Below are positions 16,274 to 24,793 of a DNA stretch of 64,000 bases, piece by piece (positions within the stretch are counted from its first letter, which is position 1; each line of letters begins with the position of its first letter). Source of the DNA: Cytophagaceae bacterium (lineage in GTDB: Bacteria > Bacteroidota > Bacteroidia > Cytophagales > Cytophagaceae); contig JAGKWN010000009.1 of assembly GCA_021151805.1 (NCBI GenBank), positions 1-64,000 of the forward strand, written 5' to 3'. The position numbers and the translations under genes were made by a program. The notes beneath the pieces were generated by a model. The model was not told the origin of the DNA. It saw only the letters and a program-made list of their open reading frames with translations, and did no database searches.

Positions 16274-18313
16274 TTAATTTAAATGTTTTAATTGATCTAA
16301 TAATTCACTTACGGAACTTGTTGGCAATTGACAGGTTTTATCAAAACACAAATAAATAAGTGTTTTGTCTGGTACAGGCTTGCGGTCTACGAGGAGCGGC
16401 AGTGTGCTTGCTTCAACTGATCCGCAGATTATTTTATTCGGATGATAAATACGATCAATTTCTTTGCGTACTTGAATACTGTCTTTTCCGCTAATAACGA
16501 TTTCTGCTGTTGGTGATACCATGCTTGTCATCAGGCAACCCCAGTTGGATAAATAAGAAGGATCTGCCAGGAAAGCTTTTTTGAAACGGGATGCAGTTTT
16601 TTTACCGTACTCAATCCAGTCGTCGTTGACTAATAGTTTTCCTAAATGGTATAAATTTCGTGCCAAAGAAGAATTGGAAGCAGGGATTACGTTGTCGAAT
16701 ATTTCTTTTTTGCGTGCAATCAGTTTTTCACTATCGCTTGAAGTATAAAAGAATAGACCTTCGGTTTCATCGTAAAACTGGTCGATTACCTGGTTTACAA
16801 ATTTGATGGAATGCCGCAGCCATTGCTCATCCAGGCTTACTTCATACAAGGCCAGATAACCTTCGATCACAAAGGTATAATCTTCAAGGAAACCTTGAAT
16901 AGAAGCTTTCTTATTTTTGTATGAATGATAAAGTGTTTTGCCATCATACAGTTTTGTAAGAATAAATTCTGCATTTAAAAGTGCTGTGTTCAATATGCGC
17001 TCATCTCCTAAAATTCTGTAAGCATCACACAAGCCTTTTAACATGATGCCGTTCCATGATGCCAGTATTTTATCATCAAGGCCCGGATGTTCCCGTGGAT
17101 CACGCGCAGCAAACAAGCGGTTTTTCCATTGTTGTGTGTAGTTGCCCAATGAGTCTTCACTCAGGTTATGCATGGCAGCAAATTCTGCATCTGCGAATTT
17201 GCGGTATAAGATATTCATACCATGTTCCCAGTTTCCGGTTTGGGTAATGGAATAGTAGGCAGCGAATAGTGTTATGTCCTCGCCAATAATATCTTTTAAT
17301 TCGTCGTACTGCCAGCAATAAAATTTTCCTTCGATACCTTCACTGTCAGCATCCAGTGCGGAGTAGAAGCCGCCTTCCGGAGAGATCATCTCACGTTTCA
17401 GCCATGAATAGGTTTCCAGTATTATTTCTTTATACAAAGGCTTTTTAGTGATGGTATATGCTTCGCTGTATAAAGAAAGTAATTGTCCGTTGTCGTACAG
17501 CATTTTTTCGAAATGCGGGGCAAACCATTCTCCGTCTACCGAGTAGCGTGCAAAGCCACCGCCAACAGTATCGTATATGCCACCCATGGCCATTTTGTCA
17601 AGCGTGCGGATAACCTGTTCCAGAGCGCCTTGCCGGCCGGTGGTAGCATAATCTCTAAGTAACCATAAGTAAATGGAAGACATTGGAAACTTTGGTGCTT
17701 TATCCATTCCGCCCATGTTCAGATCAAACTGTTTCGACAAACGATCGTATGCATGGTCCAGATCTTCATGCCTGAAAGATTCGGATTCGTCTACCAATCC
17801 GAATTTGTTTACATCACTTTGATTCAGTGCTTCTGTAAATCCTTCGGCTGATTTTACAAGATCTTCCCGGTGGTTGATATATGCATTTGAAACCTGTTCA
17901 AGTAAATTAAGCCAATGTTCTTTCGGGAAATACGTGCCGCCATAAAAAGGCTTCGCATCCGGAGTTAAAAAAACATTTAACGGCCAGCCGCCGCGAAGGC
18001 CCATGGCTGTAGTGGCGTCCATGTAAATCTGATCGATATCCGGTCGTTCTTCCCGGTCTATTTTGATATTTATGAATGATGTGTTCATTACATCCGCTAC
18101 ATCCTGCTGTTCAAAACACTCATGTTCCATAACATGGCACCAGTGACAGGCAGAGTAACCAATGCTCACAAGAATGGGTTTATCTTCACTTAGCGCTTTT
18201 TGCAGTGCTTCTTCTCCCCATGGAAACCAGTCGACAGGATTGTGCGCATGCTGCAGTAGGTAAGGGCTGCTCTCGCTGGCAAGCCTGTTGGTATGTGCAT
18301 GTGGCGCTTTCAT
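16274..18313 (-). CDS. DUF255 / YyaL-type thioredoxin-fold protein
   Basis: A 679-residue cytoplasmic protein of the family that includes YyaL and human SPATA20. It begins with a thioredoxin-like domain (DUF255) with the family signature NRLASESSPYLLQHAHNPVDW and a CHWC pair at residues 56-59 (motif GYSACHWCHVMEHE). The remaining 500 residues form an alpha/alpha-barrel-like helical domain with conserved YDTVGGGFARYSVDGEW and HFEKMLYDNGQL. The pairing of thioredoxin and six-hairpin glycosidase-like parts is normal for the family; the biochemical role is not established. The gene is second in the GSCFA-DUF255-LRR-priA-lipoprotein operon, 4 bp after its neighbour. Confidence 0.92.
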   Translation of the reverse strand: MKAPHAHTNRLASESSPYLLQHAHNPVDWFPWGEEALQKALSEDKPILVSIGYSACHWCHVMEHECFEQQDVADVMNTSFINIKIDREERPDIDQIYMDATTAMGLRGGWPLNVFLTPDAKPFYGGTYFPKEHWLNLLEQVSNAYINHREDLVKSAEGFTEALNQSDVNKFGLVDESESFRHEDLDHAYDRLSKQFDLNMGGMDKAPKFPMSSIYLWLLRDYATTGRQGALEQVIRTLDKMAMGGIYDTVGGGFARYSVDGEWFAPHFEKMLYDNGQLLSLYSEAYTITKKPLYKEIILETYSWLKREMISPEGGFYSALDADSEGIEGKFYCWQYDELKDIIGEDITLFAAYYSITQTGNWEHGMNILYRKFADAEFAAMHNLSEDSLGNYTQQWKNRLFAARDPREHPGLDDKILASWNGIMLKGLCDAYRILGDERILNTALLNAEFILTKLYDGKTLYHSYKNKKASIQGFLEDYTFVIEGYLALYEVSLDEQWLRHSIKFVNQVIDQFYDETEGLFFYTSSDSEKLIARKKEIFDNVIPASNSSLARNLYHLGKLLVNDDWIEYGKKTASRFKKAFLADPSYLSNWGCLMTSMVSPTAEIVISGKDSIQVRKEIDRIYHPNKIICGSVEASTLPLLVDRKPVPDKTLIYLCFDKTCQLPTSSVSELLDQLKHLN

Positions 18314-18317
18314 ATAA

Positions 18318-19289
18318 TTATATGCATTGAGCTTTTAATGTTGCAATCTCATCGGAAACATTCCAATAAGAAAATTGTTCGAAACGTTGAATGGTTTGTT
18401 TCAGGAATTGCTGGTGTGTGCTGCTTGTCGGGTGAAATGGTTTGTGGTGCAGCATTTTTTGTAGCTGATCCCATTCCTGCATCGCATCGATGAGGGCAGG
18501 AGAGAAGGTCCAATGCGCAAGCTTCTTCCAGATATAATCTTCTGCCTGCTTATTCGGATGTATCAGGTCTTCCTCGTAATACCTGTAATCACGCAGGTCG
18601 TCTATCTGTATTTCGTAAGCAGGGAAGTAATGGCAGTCATTATGCTGTTCGCAGATATAATGTACGGCGGAAAGAAGAATTGCTTTGCTCACACTATTTA
18701 ATGGCAACGTATCTTTGATGTGGCGTACCGGACTAACAGTAAAAATAATTTTTATGTTAGGATTCAGTTCTTTCAGTTTATGATAAACCGTTTCAAAGTC
18801 TTCGAGTATATGTTTGACGGAAAGTAATTCTTTTTTGAAATACCTCCCGCTTTGTTTGTGACAATTGTTAACGATGTGATTGCTTTCCACATGGCGGTAT
18901 ACCCATGCAGAGCCTAATGTGATAACCAGGCAGGAAGCCCGTGCAAGCGCTTTGGCCGTAGCTCCAATACGTTCATTGCTCAAGGCATGAAGTTGTTCTG
19001 GAGTTAATGCAGAGATTTCAGAATGGAACTGATGATCGTACCACACTTCGCCTAAAGAAGCGGGGAAGGGATTGAATTTTTTCTCAATGGAAATCGTCAG
19101 TAAGTTGAAAATAGAAATGGGATTGAATGTTGTACCAAAGGGATTTGCTGCAACATTGAATTTATAATATTGCAGTTTATCTCCGATCATATCGGCAAAA
19201 CACGAACCCATGGTTACAATGGTTTGATTGTGTTCAAGGGTAAACGGTGCTTTTCCTGGTGATATTTCCGTACGGGTGATCATTTCCAT
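18318..19289 (-). CDS. GSCFA domain protein
   Basis: A 323-residue protein containing the eponymous GSCFA motif at residues 28-32 (VTMGSCFADMIG) and later family features such as NPFGTTFNPIS and FTVSPVRHIKD. The family is related to SGNH/GDSL-like hydrolases; the Ser in GSCFA and the DxxH-like LIHPN (about residue 247) fit a possible hydrolase site, but no substrate is known. No signal peptide is present, so it should be cytoplasmic. It is the first gene of a tightly packed leftward operon (gap of 4 bp to the DUF255 gene). An in-frame ATG 6 bases later is an equally possible start. Confidence 0.88.
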   Translation of the reverse strand: MEMITRTEISPGKAPFTLEHNQTIVTMGSCFADMIGDKLQYYKFNVAANPFGTTFNPISIFNLLTISIEKKFNPFPASLGEVWYDHQFHSEISALTPEQLHALSNERIGATAKALARASCLVITLGSAWVYRHVESNHIVNNCHKQSGRYFKKELLSVKHILEDFETVYHKLKELNPNIKIIFTVSPVRHIKDTLPLNSVSKAILLSAVHYICEQHNDCHYFPAYEIQIDDLRDYRYYEEDLIHPNKQAEDYIWKKLAHWTFSPALIDAMQEWDQLQKMLHHKPFHPTSSTHQQFLKQTIQRFEQFSYWNVSDEIATLKAQCI

Positions 19290-19444
19290 GCTATTTACTA
19301 CAAAGTACGAAGGATTTCAGAAACATGCTAAAGAAAGGCCGAAGGCCTAATGCGAAAAGCTCAACGCACAAATCTTTACTATGGGGAACTAATGGTATTC
19401 TCAAAAGCTTTAGGCATTAAGCCTTTTGCTTTTAGCATTATAAT

Positions 19445-19480
19445 GAAAAAAGCCTCCTGCGTATGAACACAAGAGGCTTT
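19445..19480 (-). terminator. Terminator of the rpsF-rpsR-rplI operon
   Basis: On the minus strand AAAGCCTC pairs with GAGGCTTT across a 16-base loop and is followed by six T. It begins about 20 bp after the rplI stop. Confidence 0.85.
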
Positions 19481-19500
19481 ATGTTAATGGTAGATGAGAA

Positions 19501-19944
19501 TTACTCAGCTACAACTGTAAATTTTAATTCAACTTTCACTTCTTTGTGTAAGTCAACTACTGCAGTATGCTCGCCAGCATCTTTAACATCACCTTTGAAA
19601 GCGATTTTCTTACGATCTACGTTGATACCTTTTTTAGCTAAAGCATCAGAGATCTGTAAAGATGTAACTGCACCGAAGATTTTACCAGTATCACCAACTT
19701 TAGCAGCAATCTCAAGTGCAAGACCAGCGATTTTCTCTGAAGTAGCGATAGCGTCTTTCTTCAATTTCTCTGCTTTGTGAGCTGCTTGCTTAATGTTTTC
19801 AGCAACAACTTTTTTAGCAGATTCAGTAGCATTGATAGCGTATCCACGTGGAATAAGGAAGTTGTTTCCGTATCCAGCTTTTACCTGAACTAAGTCATTC
19901 TTATAACCTAATCCTTTGATGTCTTCTTTTAAAATAACTTCCAT
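19501..19944 (-). CDS. rplI: 50S ribosomal protein L9
   Basis: L9 binds 23S rRNA near the L1 stalk and helps maintain reading fidelity. The 147-residue product opens with the L9 signature MEVILKEDIKGLGYKNDLVQVKAGYGNNFLIPRGYA split over a beta N-domain (about 1-50), then a long connecting helix (about 45-80) and the C-terminal domain. Length matches the family. It is the third gene of the rpsF-rpsR-rplI operon, 19 bp after rpsR, and ends at a strong terminator. Confidence 0.97.
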   Translation of the reverse strand: MEVILKEDIKGLGYKNDLVQVKAGYGNNFLIPRGYAINATESAKKVVAENIKQAAHKAEKLKKDAIATSEKIAGLALEIAAKVGDTGKIFGAVTSLQISDALAKKGINVDRKKIAFKGDVKDAGEHTAVVDLHKEVKVELKFTVVAE

Positions 19945-19963
19945 GATTTTACCTCCTATTAGA

Positions 19964-20215
19964 TTATTTTAAAGAATCTGTTACGTATGGTAATAAACCG
20001 ATTAAACGAGCACGTTTAACAGCCTGAGAAACTTTACGCTGATATTTCAAGCTCGTTCCTGTAAGACGACGTGGTAAGATTTTACCTTGCTCGTTTACAA
20101 ATTTCAACAAGAAATTTGGATCTTTATAGTCGATGTAAAATATGCCCATTTTCTTGAAACGGCAATATTTTTTTCTGTTCTCGACTCTGTTGATTGATTC
20201 GTTCTGAAGTGTCAT
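19964..20215 (-). CDS. rpsR: 30S ribosomal protein S18
   Basis: S18 binds 16S rRNA as a dimer with S6. The 83-residue product has the family core YIDYKDPNFLLKFVNEQGKILPRRLTG and the basic helix KYQRKVSQAVKRARLIGLLPY. It lacks extra zinc-binding cysteines (only Cys18 is visible). The gene lies 2 bp after rpsF, consistent with translational coupling, and is followed by rplI. Confidence 0.97.
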   Translation of the reverse strand: MTLQNESINRVENRKKYCRFKKMGIFYIDYKDPNFLLKFVNEQGKILPRRLTGTSLKYQRKVSQAVKRARLIGLLPYVTDSLK

Positions 20216-20217
20216 AA

Positions 20218-20583
20218 TTATGCTTTCTCCTCCACTTTTTCGGATTTCTTAAATTCTCCTTTTCTTCTTTTGATGTTGTATGCAACAGCGTGCTTATCTA
20301 GTGCGGTTGTTAAAAAACGCATGATACGCTCATCTCTGCGATACTCAGTCTCTAGAGTGTTGATTACTGAAGTCGCTGCTTCAAATTCAACTAAGTGATA
20401 GAAACCAGTGTTTTTCTTTTGAATTGGGTAAGCAAGCTTACGCAACCCCCAGCTTTCTTCGTTCACAATCTTAGCGCCGTTATCAACGAGCACCTGCTTG
20501 AACTTCTGTGCGGCATCCTTCATCTGAGAATCAGATAAAACGGGAGTTAAAATGAATACCGTCTCGTACTGTTTAAGTGACAT
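20218..20583 (-). CDS. rpsF: 30S ribosomal protein S6
   Basis: S6 is the partner of S18 in the 30S platform. The 121-residue product begins MSLKQYETVFILTPVLSD and contains GLRKLAYPIQKKNTGFYHLVEF, typical of S6, with a charged C-terminal tail rich in Lys and Glu. It heads the rpsF-rpsR-rplI operon and is preceded by a well-formed Bacteroidota promoter, giving a leader of about 27 nt. That leader seems too short for the S6:S18-binding leader structure known in other phyla. Confidence 0.97.
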   Translation of the reverse strand: MSLKQYETVFILTPVLSDSQMKDAAQKFKQVLVDNGAKIVNEESWGLRKLAYPIQKKNTGFYHLVEFEAATSVINTLETEYRRDERIMRFLTTALDKHAVAYNIKRRKGEFKKSEKVEEKA

Positions 20584-20616
20584 AGTTAACTTGTTATGAT
20601 AAATTTATTAGGATTG

Positions 20617-20647
20617 CAAAGGTAGGGTATTTACTGCGGAATACCAA
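20617..20647 (-). promoter_or_regulatory. Promoter of rpsF-rpsR-rplI
   Basis: The minus strand has TACCTTTG (20617-20624), a full match to TAnnTTTG, and TTG at 20645-20647, with a 20-base spacer. This is the expected -33/-7 architecture of a primary sigma promoter in Bacteroidota. Confidence 0.75.
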
Positions 20648-20709
20648 AAATACTCATATTATTCAGCCTGAAGAGCCTGAAAATAAAAATAGCCGAAGGG
20701 ATAAAACAT

Positions 20710-20745
20710 AAAAAAGCCCTTAAAACGAATTTTAAGGGCTTTTTT
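20710..20745 (-). terminator. Terminator of the coiled-coil membrane protein gene
   Basis: A perfect 16-bp stem (AAAAAAGCCCTTAAAA with its complement) around a 4-base loop; runs of A and T at the two ends make it usable from either strand. Confidence 0.88.
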
Positions 20746-20760
20746 ATGAGAATATAGAGA

Positions 20761-21696
20761 TTATTCTACTACAAATGATCCTGTACCGATCAAACTTCCT
20801 TCAGCGTAAACTTCAATAGTTTGTTTACCAACTTTGTAAGCTCCTTCTTTTGTATAGCTTACAGATACCGGAGAAATTACACCGTTGTATAATACACTTG
20901 TTTTTGCAGTATAGAACAATGTTTGTGTACCGTATTTGAATTCACCGCTTGAAGCACCTGTGATTGTAGCGCCATCCGGCTCAACAATACGGATATATAA
21001 ATCTTTTGTATTTTTCTGAGCGACTTTGTTTTCAGCAATAGTAAATACAATTTTAATCTGCTCAATTGCTTTGCCTTTGTAAGCATCACCTATTTTTTCC
21101 TTGCCTTTAGAGCTTACAGCGATTACTTTGATGTTTTCAGCCTTTAAAACAGAAGCTACAGCTACTTTTTTAGCTAACTCTGCCTTTTCCTGATCTAATG
21201 AAGAAATCATTTGATCTTTTTGACTTAAGTCAGACTTTTGTTTATTAATGATCGTATCCTGCTGAGCTAACTGTACTTTCAGGTCTGATACCTGTTTTTC
21301 AGCGTCAGCTTTTAATTTATTTGCGTTGTCAATTTCACCTTTTATGCTGTAATACTGATTTTTGAAGTATTTAGCATCTTTTTCAAGTTTCACTTTCATT
21401 TCTTCCAGTTGAGCAATCTGAGCTTCAAGTTCAGCATTTTTGCCACCTGCTTCTTCAAGTTTTGCGCTGGTTGCTTTTAACTCCTCGATTTTAGCAGTCA
21501 AAGCAGCTGTCAAACTATCACGTTGTGCATCTTTTTGAACAATTATCTGTTCTTTCTGCTTGATTTCATCATTTTGCTTGTAGTTAAAGAAACCTTGGAT
21601 CCCATTGATAGCTAATAATACTACCGCTAAAACAATGATCCATACCTTATTATTGTTTTTTGTTTCTTTAGCAACTTGTTTTTTTTCCGGACTCAT
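20761..21696 (-). CDS. Membrane-anchored coiled-coil protein (311 aa)
   Basis: No family name is assigned. The protein has a short basic N-terminus, one membrane helix (about residues 18-36, VWIIVLAVVLLAINGIQGF), then a long coiled coil (about 42-180) with heptads rich in Lys, Glu, Ala, Gln and Leu, and a beta-rich C-terminal domain (about 190-311, ending GSLIGTGSFVVE). Topology suggests an inner-membrane anchor with the coiled coil projecting into the periplasm. Such proteins in Bacteroidota are often found near envelope genes but their role is unknown. It is monocistronic, divergent from kdsA and closed by a strong terminator. Confidence 0.82.
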   Translation of the reverse strand: MSPEKKQVAKETKNNNKVWIIVLAVVLLAINGIQGFFNYKQNDEIKQKEQIIVQKDAQRDSLTAALTAKIEELKATSAKLEEAGGKNAELEAQIAQLEEMKVKLEKDAKYFKNQYYSIKGEIDNANKLKADAEKQVSDLKVQLAQQDTIINKQKSDLSQKDQMISSLDQEKAELAKKVAVASVLKAENIKVIAVSSKGKEKIGDAYKGKAIEQIKIVFTIAENKVAQKNTKDLYIRIVEPDGATITGASSGEFKYGTQTLFYTAKTSVLYNGVISPVSVSYTKEGAYKVGKQTIEVYAEGSLIGTGSFVVE

Positions 21697-21881
21697 AAAA
21701 GAATAGTTTTGAAAAGTTCTATCGTAAAAATACCAAATCTTACATATAATCCAATAAATCGTCTGTTTAAAGTATATATTTTTTATAGTTTAGTCCAATA
21801 TCACTTATTTGGATAGTACGAGTTATTTAGTTAGCAACAGCTCCGTATATCTCTGTATTATGAATTGCAAAAATCTAGCTT

Positions 21882-21889
21882 TAACTTTG
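21882..21889 (+). promoter_or_regulatory. Candidate -7 element for kdsA
   Basis: TAACTTTG is a full match to TAnnTTTG and would give a leader of about 44 nt. The nearest upstream TTG (21865-21867) is 14 bases away, shorter than usual, so the -33 element is weak. Confidence 0.45.
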
Positions 21890-21939
21890 AATGCATTCAA
21901 TAAAATTAACTGGAGGCTTACTCCCTATCCCGATTTAGT

Positions 21940-22752
21940 ATGAATATTACGATTCCTAAAATCCATCATAAAGACTCTAAGAATTTCTTTTTAATCGCCG
22001 GACCCTGCGTGGTAGAAGGCCGTGAGATCTGTTTAGAGATTGCTGAGAAACTGATTACGATTACAGACAAATATAAAATTCCATTGGTATTTAAAGGCTC
22101 TTACCGCAAGGCAAACCGTACCAAGGTGGATTCATTTACGGGAATAGGCGATGAAAAAGCCCTGAAGATTTTGGAAGAAGTTGGTAAAACATTCAATATT
22201 CCTACGATTACAGATATTCATGAATCGCATGAAGCGGCTATGGCTGCAGCTTATGTGGATGTATTACAGATTCCTGCTTTTTTATGCAGACAAACAGAAC
22301 TGTTGGTTGCCGCGGCACAGACAGGTAAAGTTGTAAGTGTGAAAAAAGGCCAGTTCCTGTCCGGACAGTCCATGCAGTTTGCGGTTGAAAAAATCAAAGC
22401 TGCAGGTAATAATAATGTAATGCTTACAGACCGTGGAAATTCATTCGGATACAGTGACCTGGTAGTTGACTACAGAAACATTGTTGAAATGAAAGCTTTT
22501 GATGTACCGGTAGTAATGGATTGTACACATTCTTTACAACAGCCGAATCAATCATCAGGTGTTACAGGCGGTAAACCTGCATTGATCGAAACAATCGCAA
22601 AAGCAGCAATTGCTGTAGGTGCTGATGGATTATTCATGGAAACACACCCGAACCCTGCGAAGGCGTTGTCTGATGGTGCAAATATGATTGCGTTGGATAA
22701 GCTTGAGCCTGTATTGGCAAAGCTGGTAAGAATCAGAGAAGCTATTTTATAA
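21940..22752 (+). CDS. kdsA: 3-deoxy-8-phosphooctulonate synthase (KDO-8-P synthase)
   Basis: KdsA condenses phosphoenolpyruvate with arabinose 5-phosphate to form KDO-8-phosphate, the first committed step to the KDO sugar of lipopolysaccharide. The 270-residue product shows the family landmarks FLIAGPCVVEGRE (about 17-29), VFKGSYRKANRTKVDSFTG (about 48-66), LQIPAFLCRQTELLVAAA (Cys and His-rich core), and VMDCTHSLQQPN with FMETHPNPAKALSDG near the C-terminus. The asparagine at 'KANRTK' and a cysteine earlier (GPCV) do not decide by eye whether it is the metal-dependent form. The gene stands alone between two terminator-flanked regions. Confidence 0.96.
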   Translation: MNITIPKIHHKDSKNFFLIAGPCVVEGREICLEIAEKLITITDKYKIPLVFKGSYRKANRTKVDSFTGIGDEKALKILEEVGKTFNIPTITDIHESHEAAMAAAYVDVLQIPAFLCRQTELLVAAAQTGKVVSVKKGQFLSGQSMQFAVEKIKAAGNNNVMLTDRGNSFGYSDLVVDYRNIVEMKAFDVPVVMDCTHSLQQPNQSSGVTGGKPALIETIAKAAIAVGADGLFMETHPNPAKALSDGANMIALDKLEPVLAKLVRIREAIL

Positions 22753-22796
22753 TAAGCGGAACGTTTAAGGCTAAAAAGCTTAATGCTTTTTGCATC

Positions 22797-22835
22797 AAAA
22801 GAGCTGCAATGAAAATCCTTCATTGCAGCTCTTTT
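22797..22835. terminator. Bidirectional terminator between kdsA and a methyltransferase gene
   Basis: A perfect 17-bp stem (AAAAGAGCTGCAATGAA and its complement) around a 5-base loop, with A and T tracts at the ends, lies between two convergent genes. Confidence 0.88.
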
Positions 22836-22870
22836 AGCTTTAGGCCTTGAGCTTTAAGCCTTCGACTTAA

Positions 22871-23662
22871 TTAAAATCGCAGCTTGAAATTTTCTTTTGC
22901 CTGTCCGGAGTGGAAATACATCAGGCCGATCTGCCAAAGGTCTATACTCACAGTAACATCTTTTTTATCGCACAGGCCGCGCCAAGCTTTGGTCATTTGA
23001 CGCGACCAGTAAATGTCATCCAGTATGATCAGGCCTTTCCAGGATACACAATCCATAATACGTTCTACATATTTAATAGTAGGTCTGAAGCGGTGATTGG
23101 CATCTATGTATGCAACATCAATGTGTGGATGTGCTTCTAAAAAGGGAACAAGTGTTTCGTCAATATTGCCTTCAATGATCTGAATGTTTTTTATACCGGC
23201 TGTTTCAAAAAAATCTTTCGATAATTGAATGAGTGTAGGGTTTGCTTCAAAGGTGTATACGGTCGCCTCAGGACACGTTAATGCAAGATATGCTGTTGTA
23301 ATACCGAAACTGGTGCCAAGCTCTACAATCACTTTGGGTTTGCGTTCATCCACCAGACGGCAGATCAGTTTGCGCCAGGGAAGGGGTTTAATGGAATGCT
23401 TTGCCAGTCGTTGAATTTCAAGATGTGTTTTTCTGTTGTGGCTGGTTCCTGCACCGGGATTATAATTGTTGATCATATGGTGATCATTGATCAGTTCAAA
23501 AAAATGCTGCTCAATATGCTCAAAATACGGATAATCGTGATTCTGAATCACACGTGTATACAAATCAAAAACGAATGGTGAATGCAAACCATGCTCGTTG
23601 CCGCCAACGATATAATGCTTTATGAATTCGTATAGACGATATATTAATGAAAAGATTTTCAA
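22871..23662 (-). CDS. Class I SAM-dependent methyltransferase
   Basis: The 263-residue protein has a Rossmann-type SAM site: VIVELGTSFGITTAYLAL (about residues 112-129, motif I, E/DxGxxxG form) followed by TVYTFEANPTLIQLSKDFF (acidic residue for the SAM ribose) and VAYIDANHRF (about 186-195). This pattern is like O-methyltransferases of the Methyltransf_24 group. The N-terminal ~60 residues contain YIVGGNEHGLHSPFVFDLYT, which recurs in Bacteroidota members of this group and may be a substrate or membrane contact region; that is inference. It overlaps the start of the stop region of apaG by 4 bp, so the two are co-transcribed. The substrate is unknown. Confidence 0.85.
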   Translation of the reverse strand: MKIFSLIYRLYEFIKHYIVGGNEHGLHSPFVFDLYTRVIQNHDYPYFEHIEQHFFELINDHHMINNYNPGAGTSHNRKTHLEIQRLAKHSIKPLPWRKLICRLVDERKPKVIVELGTSFGITTAYLALTCPEATVYTFEANPTLIQLSKDFFETAGIKNIQIIEGNIDETLVPFLEAHPHIDVAYIDANHRFRPTIKYVERIMDCVSWKGLIILDDIYWSRQMTKAWRGLCDKKDVTVSIDLWQIGLMYFHSGQAKENFKLRF

Positions 23663-24045
23663 TTTAATTTGAATGGAGCAATCAGCATAAACTCCGGAAT
23701 GATGACAGTAAATTGTTTTCCGTCAACAAGTCGTTCCATCAAATAAGAGCCGCGCATTTTTCCCATTTCAGTTTTTAAATTACAACCGGATACATATTCA
23801 TGCGAATCGCCCGGTTCCAGTATGGGTTGCTGTCCAACTACACCTTCACCTTCCACTTCACGCATCAGTCCGTTTGAATCATAAATAAACCAATGTCTGC
23901 GAAGCAGCTTTACAGTTTGTTCACTGTAATTCTCAATTTGAATACGATAAGTAAAAACATAATGTGCCTGCATGGGACTTGAATATTCCTGCTGGTAATT
24001 TGTTTCTATACTAACCCGTACACCTTCTGTTATTTTTGAAATCAT
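23659..24045 (-). CDS. apaG: ApaG domain protein
   Basis: ApaG is a small beta-sandwich (fibronectin III-like) protein linked by genetics to cobalt and magnesium resistance in enterobacteria; its biochemistry is not settled. The 128-residue product has the family core YVFTYRIQIENYSEQTVKLLRRHWFIYDSNG, the glycine-rich VEGEGVVGQQPILEPG, and the C-terminal YVSGCNLKTEMGKMRGSY. It is upstream of, and overlaps by 4 bp, the methyltransferase gene, and diverges from ung. Confidence 0.93.
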   Translation of the reverse strand: MISKITEGVRVSIETNYQQEYSSPMQAHYVFTYRIQIENYSEQTVKLLRRHWFIYDSNGLMREVEGEGVVGQQPILEPGDSHEYVSGCNLKTEMGKMRGSYLMERLVDGKQFTVIIPEFMLIAPFKLN

Positions 24046-24124
24046 TGAGAATATTCTGGTTGTTTACTTGCTAACTCTTAAATTTACCGAATAGTTTTCT
24101 AAATAACCATACCAAATCTGAATA

Positions 24125-24793
24125 ATGTCTGAAGGGGTTAAAATTGAATCATCATGGAAAGAAAAACTCCAGGATGAATTTGAAAAGAAATATTTTATAG
24201 AATTAACAGCATTTATCCGCGAAGAGTATAAAACAAAAGTTATTTATCCTCCCGGAAAAGATATTTTCAATGCATTCGATTCCTGTCCTTTTGACAAGGT
24301 AAGAGTTGTTATAATTGGTCAGGATCCCTATCATGGACCCGGACAGGCAAATGGCTTGTGCTTTTCTGTGAATGACGGCATTCCGCAGCCACCTTCACTA
24401 AAAAATATTTTCAAGGAAATTGAATCAGACTTGGGTGTAACGCCTCCTAAATCAGGAAACCTGGAAAGATGGGCCAAACAAGGTGTACTGTTATTAAATG
24501 CTACGTTGACTGTACAGGCCAATACTCCAGGCTCACATCAGAAGAAGGGCTGGGAGCAATTTACGGATGCTGTGATTCAGAAACTTTCAGATGAAAAAGA
24601 ACACTTAGTATTTATTCTGTGGGGCGCATATGCGCAGAAAAAAGGTGCGATCATAAATACAAAAAAACATCATGTATTGCAATCCGCACATCCGTCGCCG
24701 TTTTCAGCGCACAGTGGTTTCTTTGGAAATAAACATTTCAGTAAAACCAATGACTATTTAAAGTCACAAGGCTTTAAAGAAATTGTATGGTAA
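24125..24793 (+). CDS. ung: Uracil-DNA glycosylase (family 1 UDG)
   Basis: Ung removes uracil from DNA to start base excision repair. In the 222-residue product the water-activating loop GQDPYHG is at about residues 65-71 (Asp67), the uracil-binding NGLCFSV at about 76-82, and the DNA-intercalation loop HPSPFSAHSGFFG at about 189-201 (His189). All key residues are intact and the length is normal. The stop codon abuts the stop of the convergent hydrolase gene with no gap. A second glycosylase of the SMUG2 type is encoded near 52 kb. Confidence 0.97.
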   Translation: MSEGVKIESSWKEKLQDEFEKKYFIELTAFIREEYKTKVIYPPGKDIFNAFDSCPFDKVRVVIIGQDPYHGPGQANGLCFSVNDGIPQPPSLKNIFKEIESDLGVTPPKSGNLERWAKQGVLLLNATLTVQANTPGSHQKKGWEQFTDAVIQKLSDEKEHLVFILWGAYAQKKGAIINTKKHHVLQSAHPSPFSAHSGFFGNKHFSKTNDYLKSQGFKEIVW

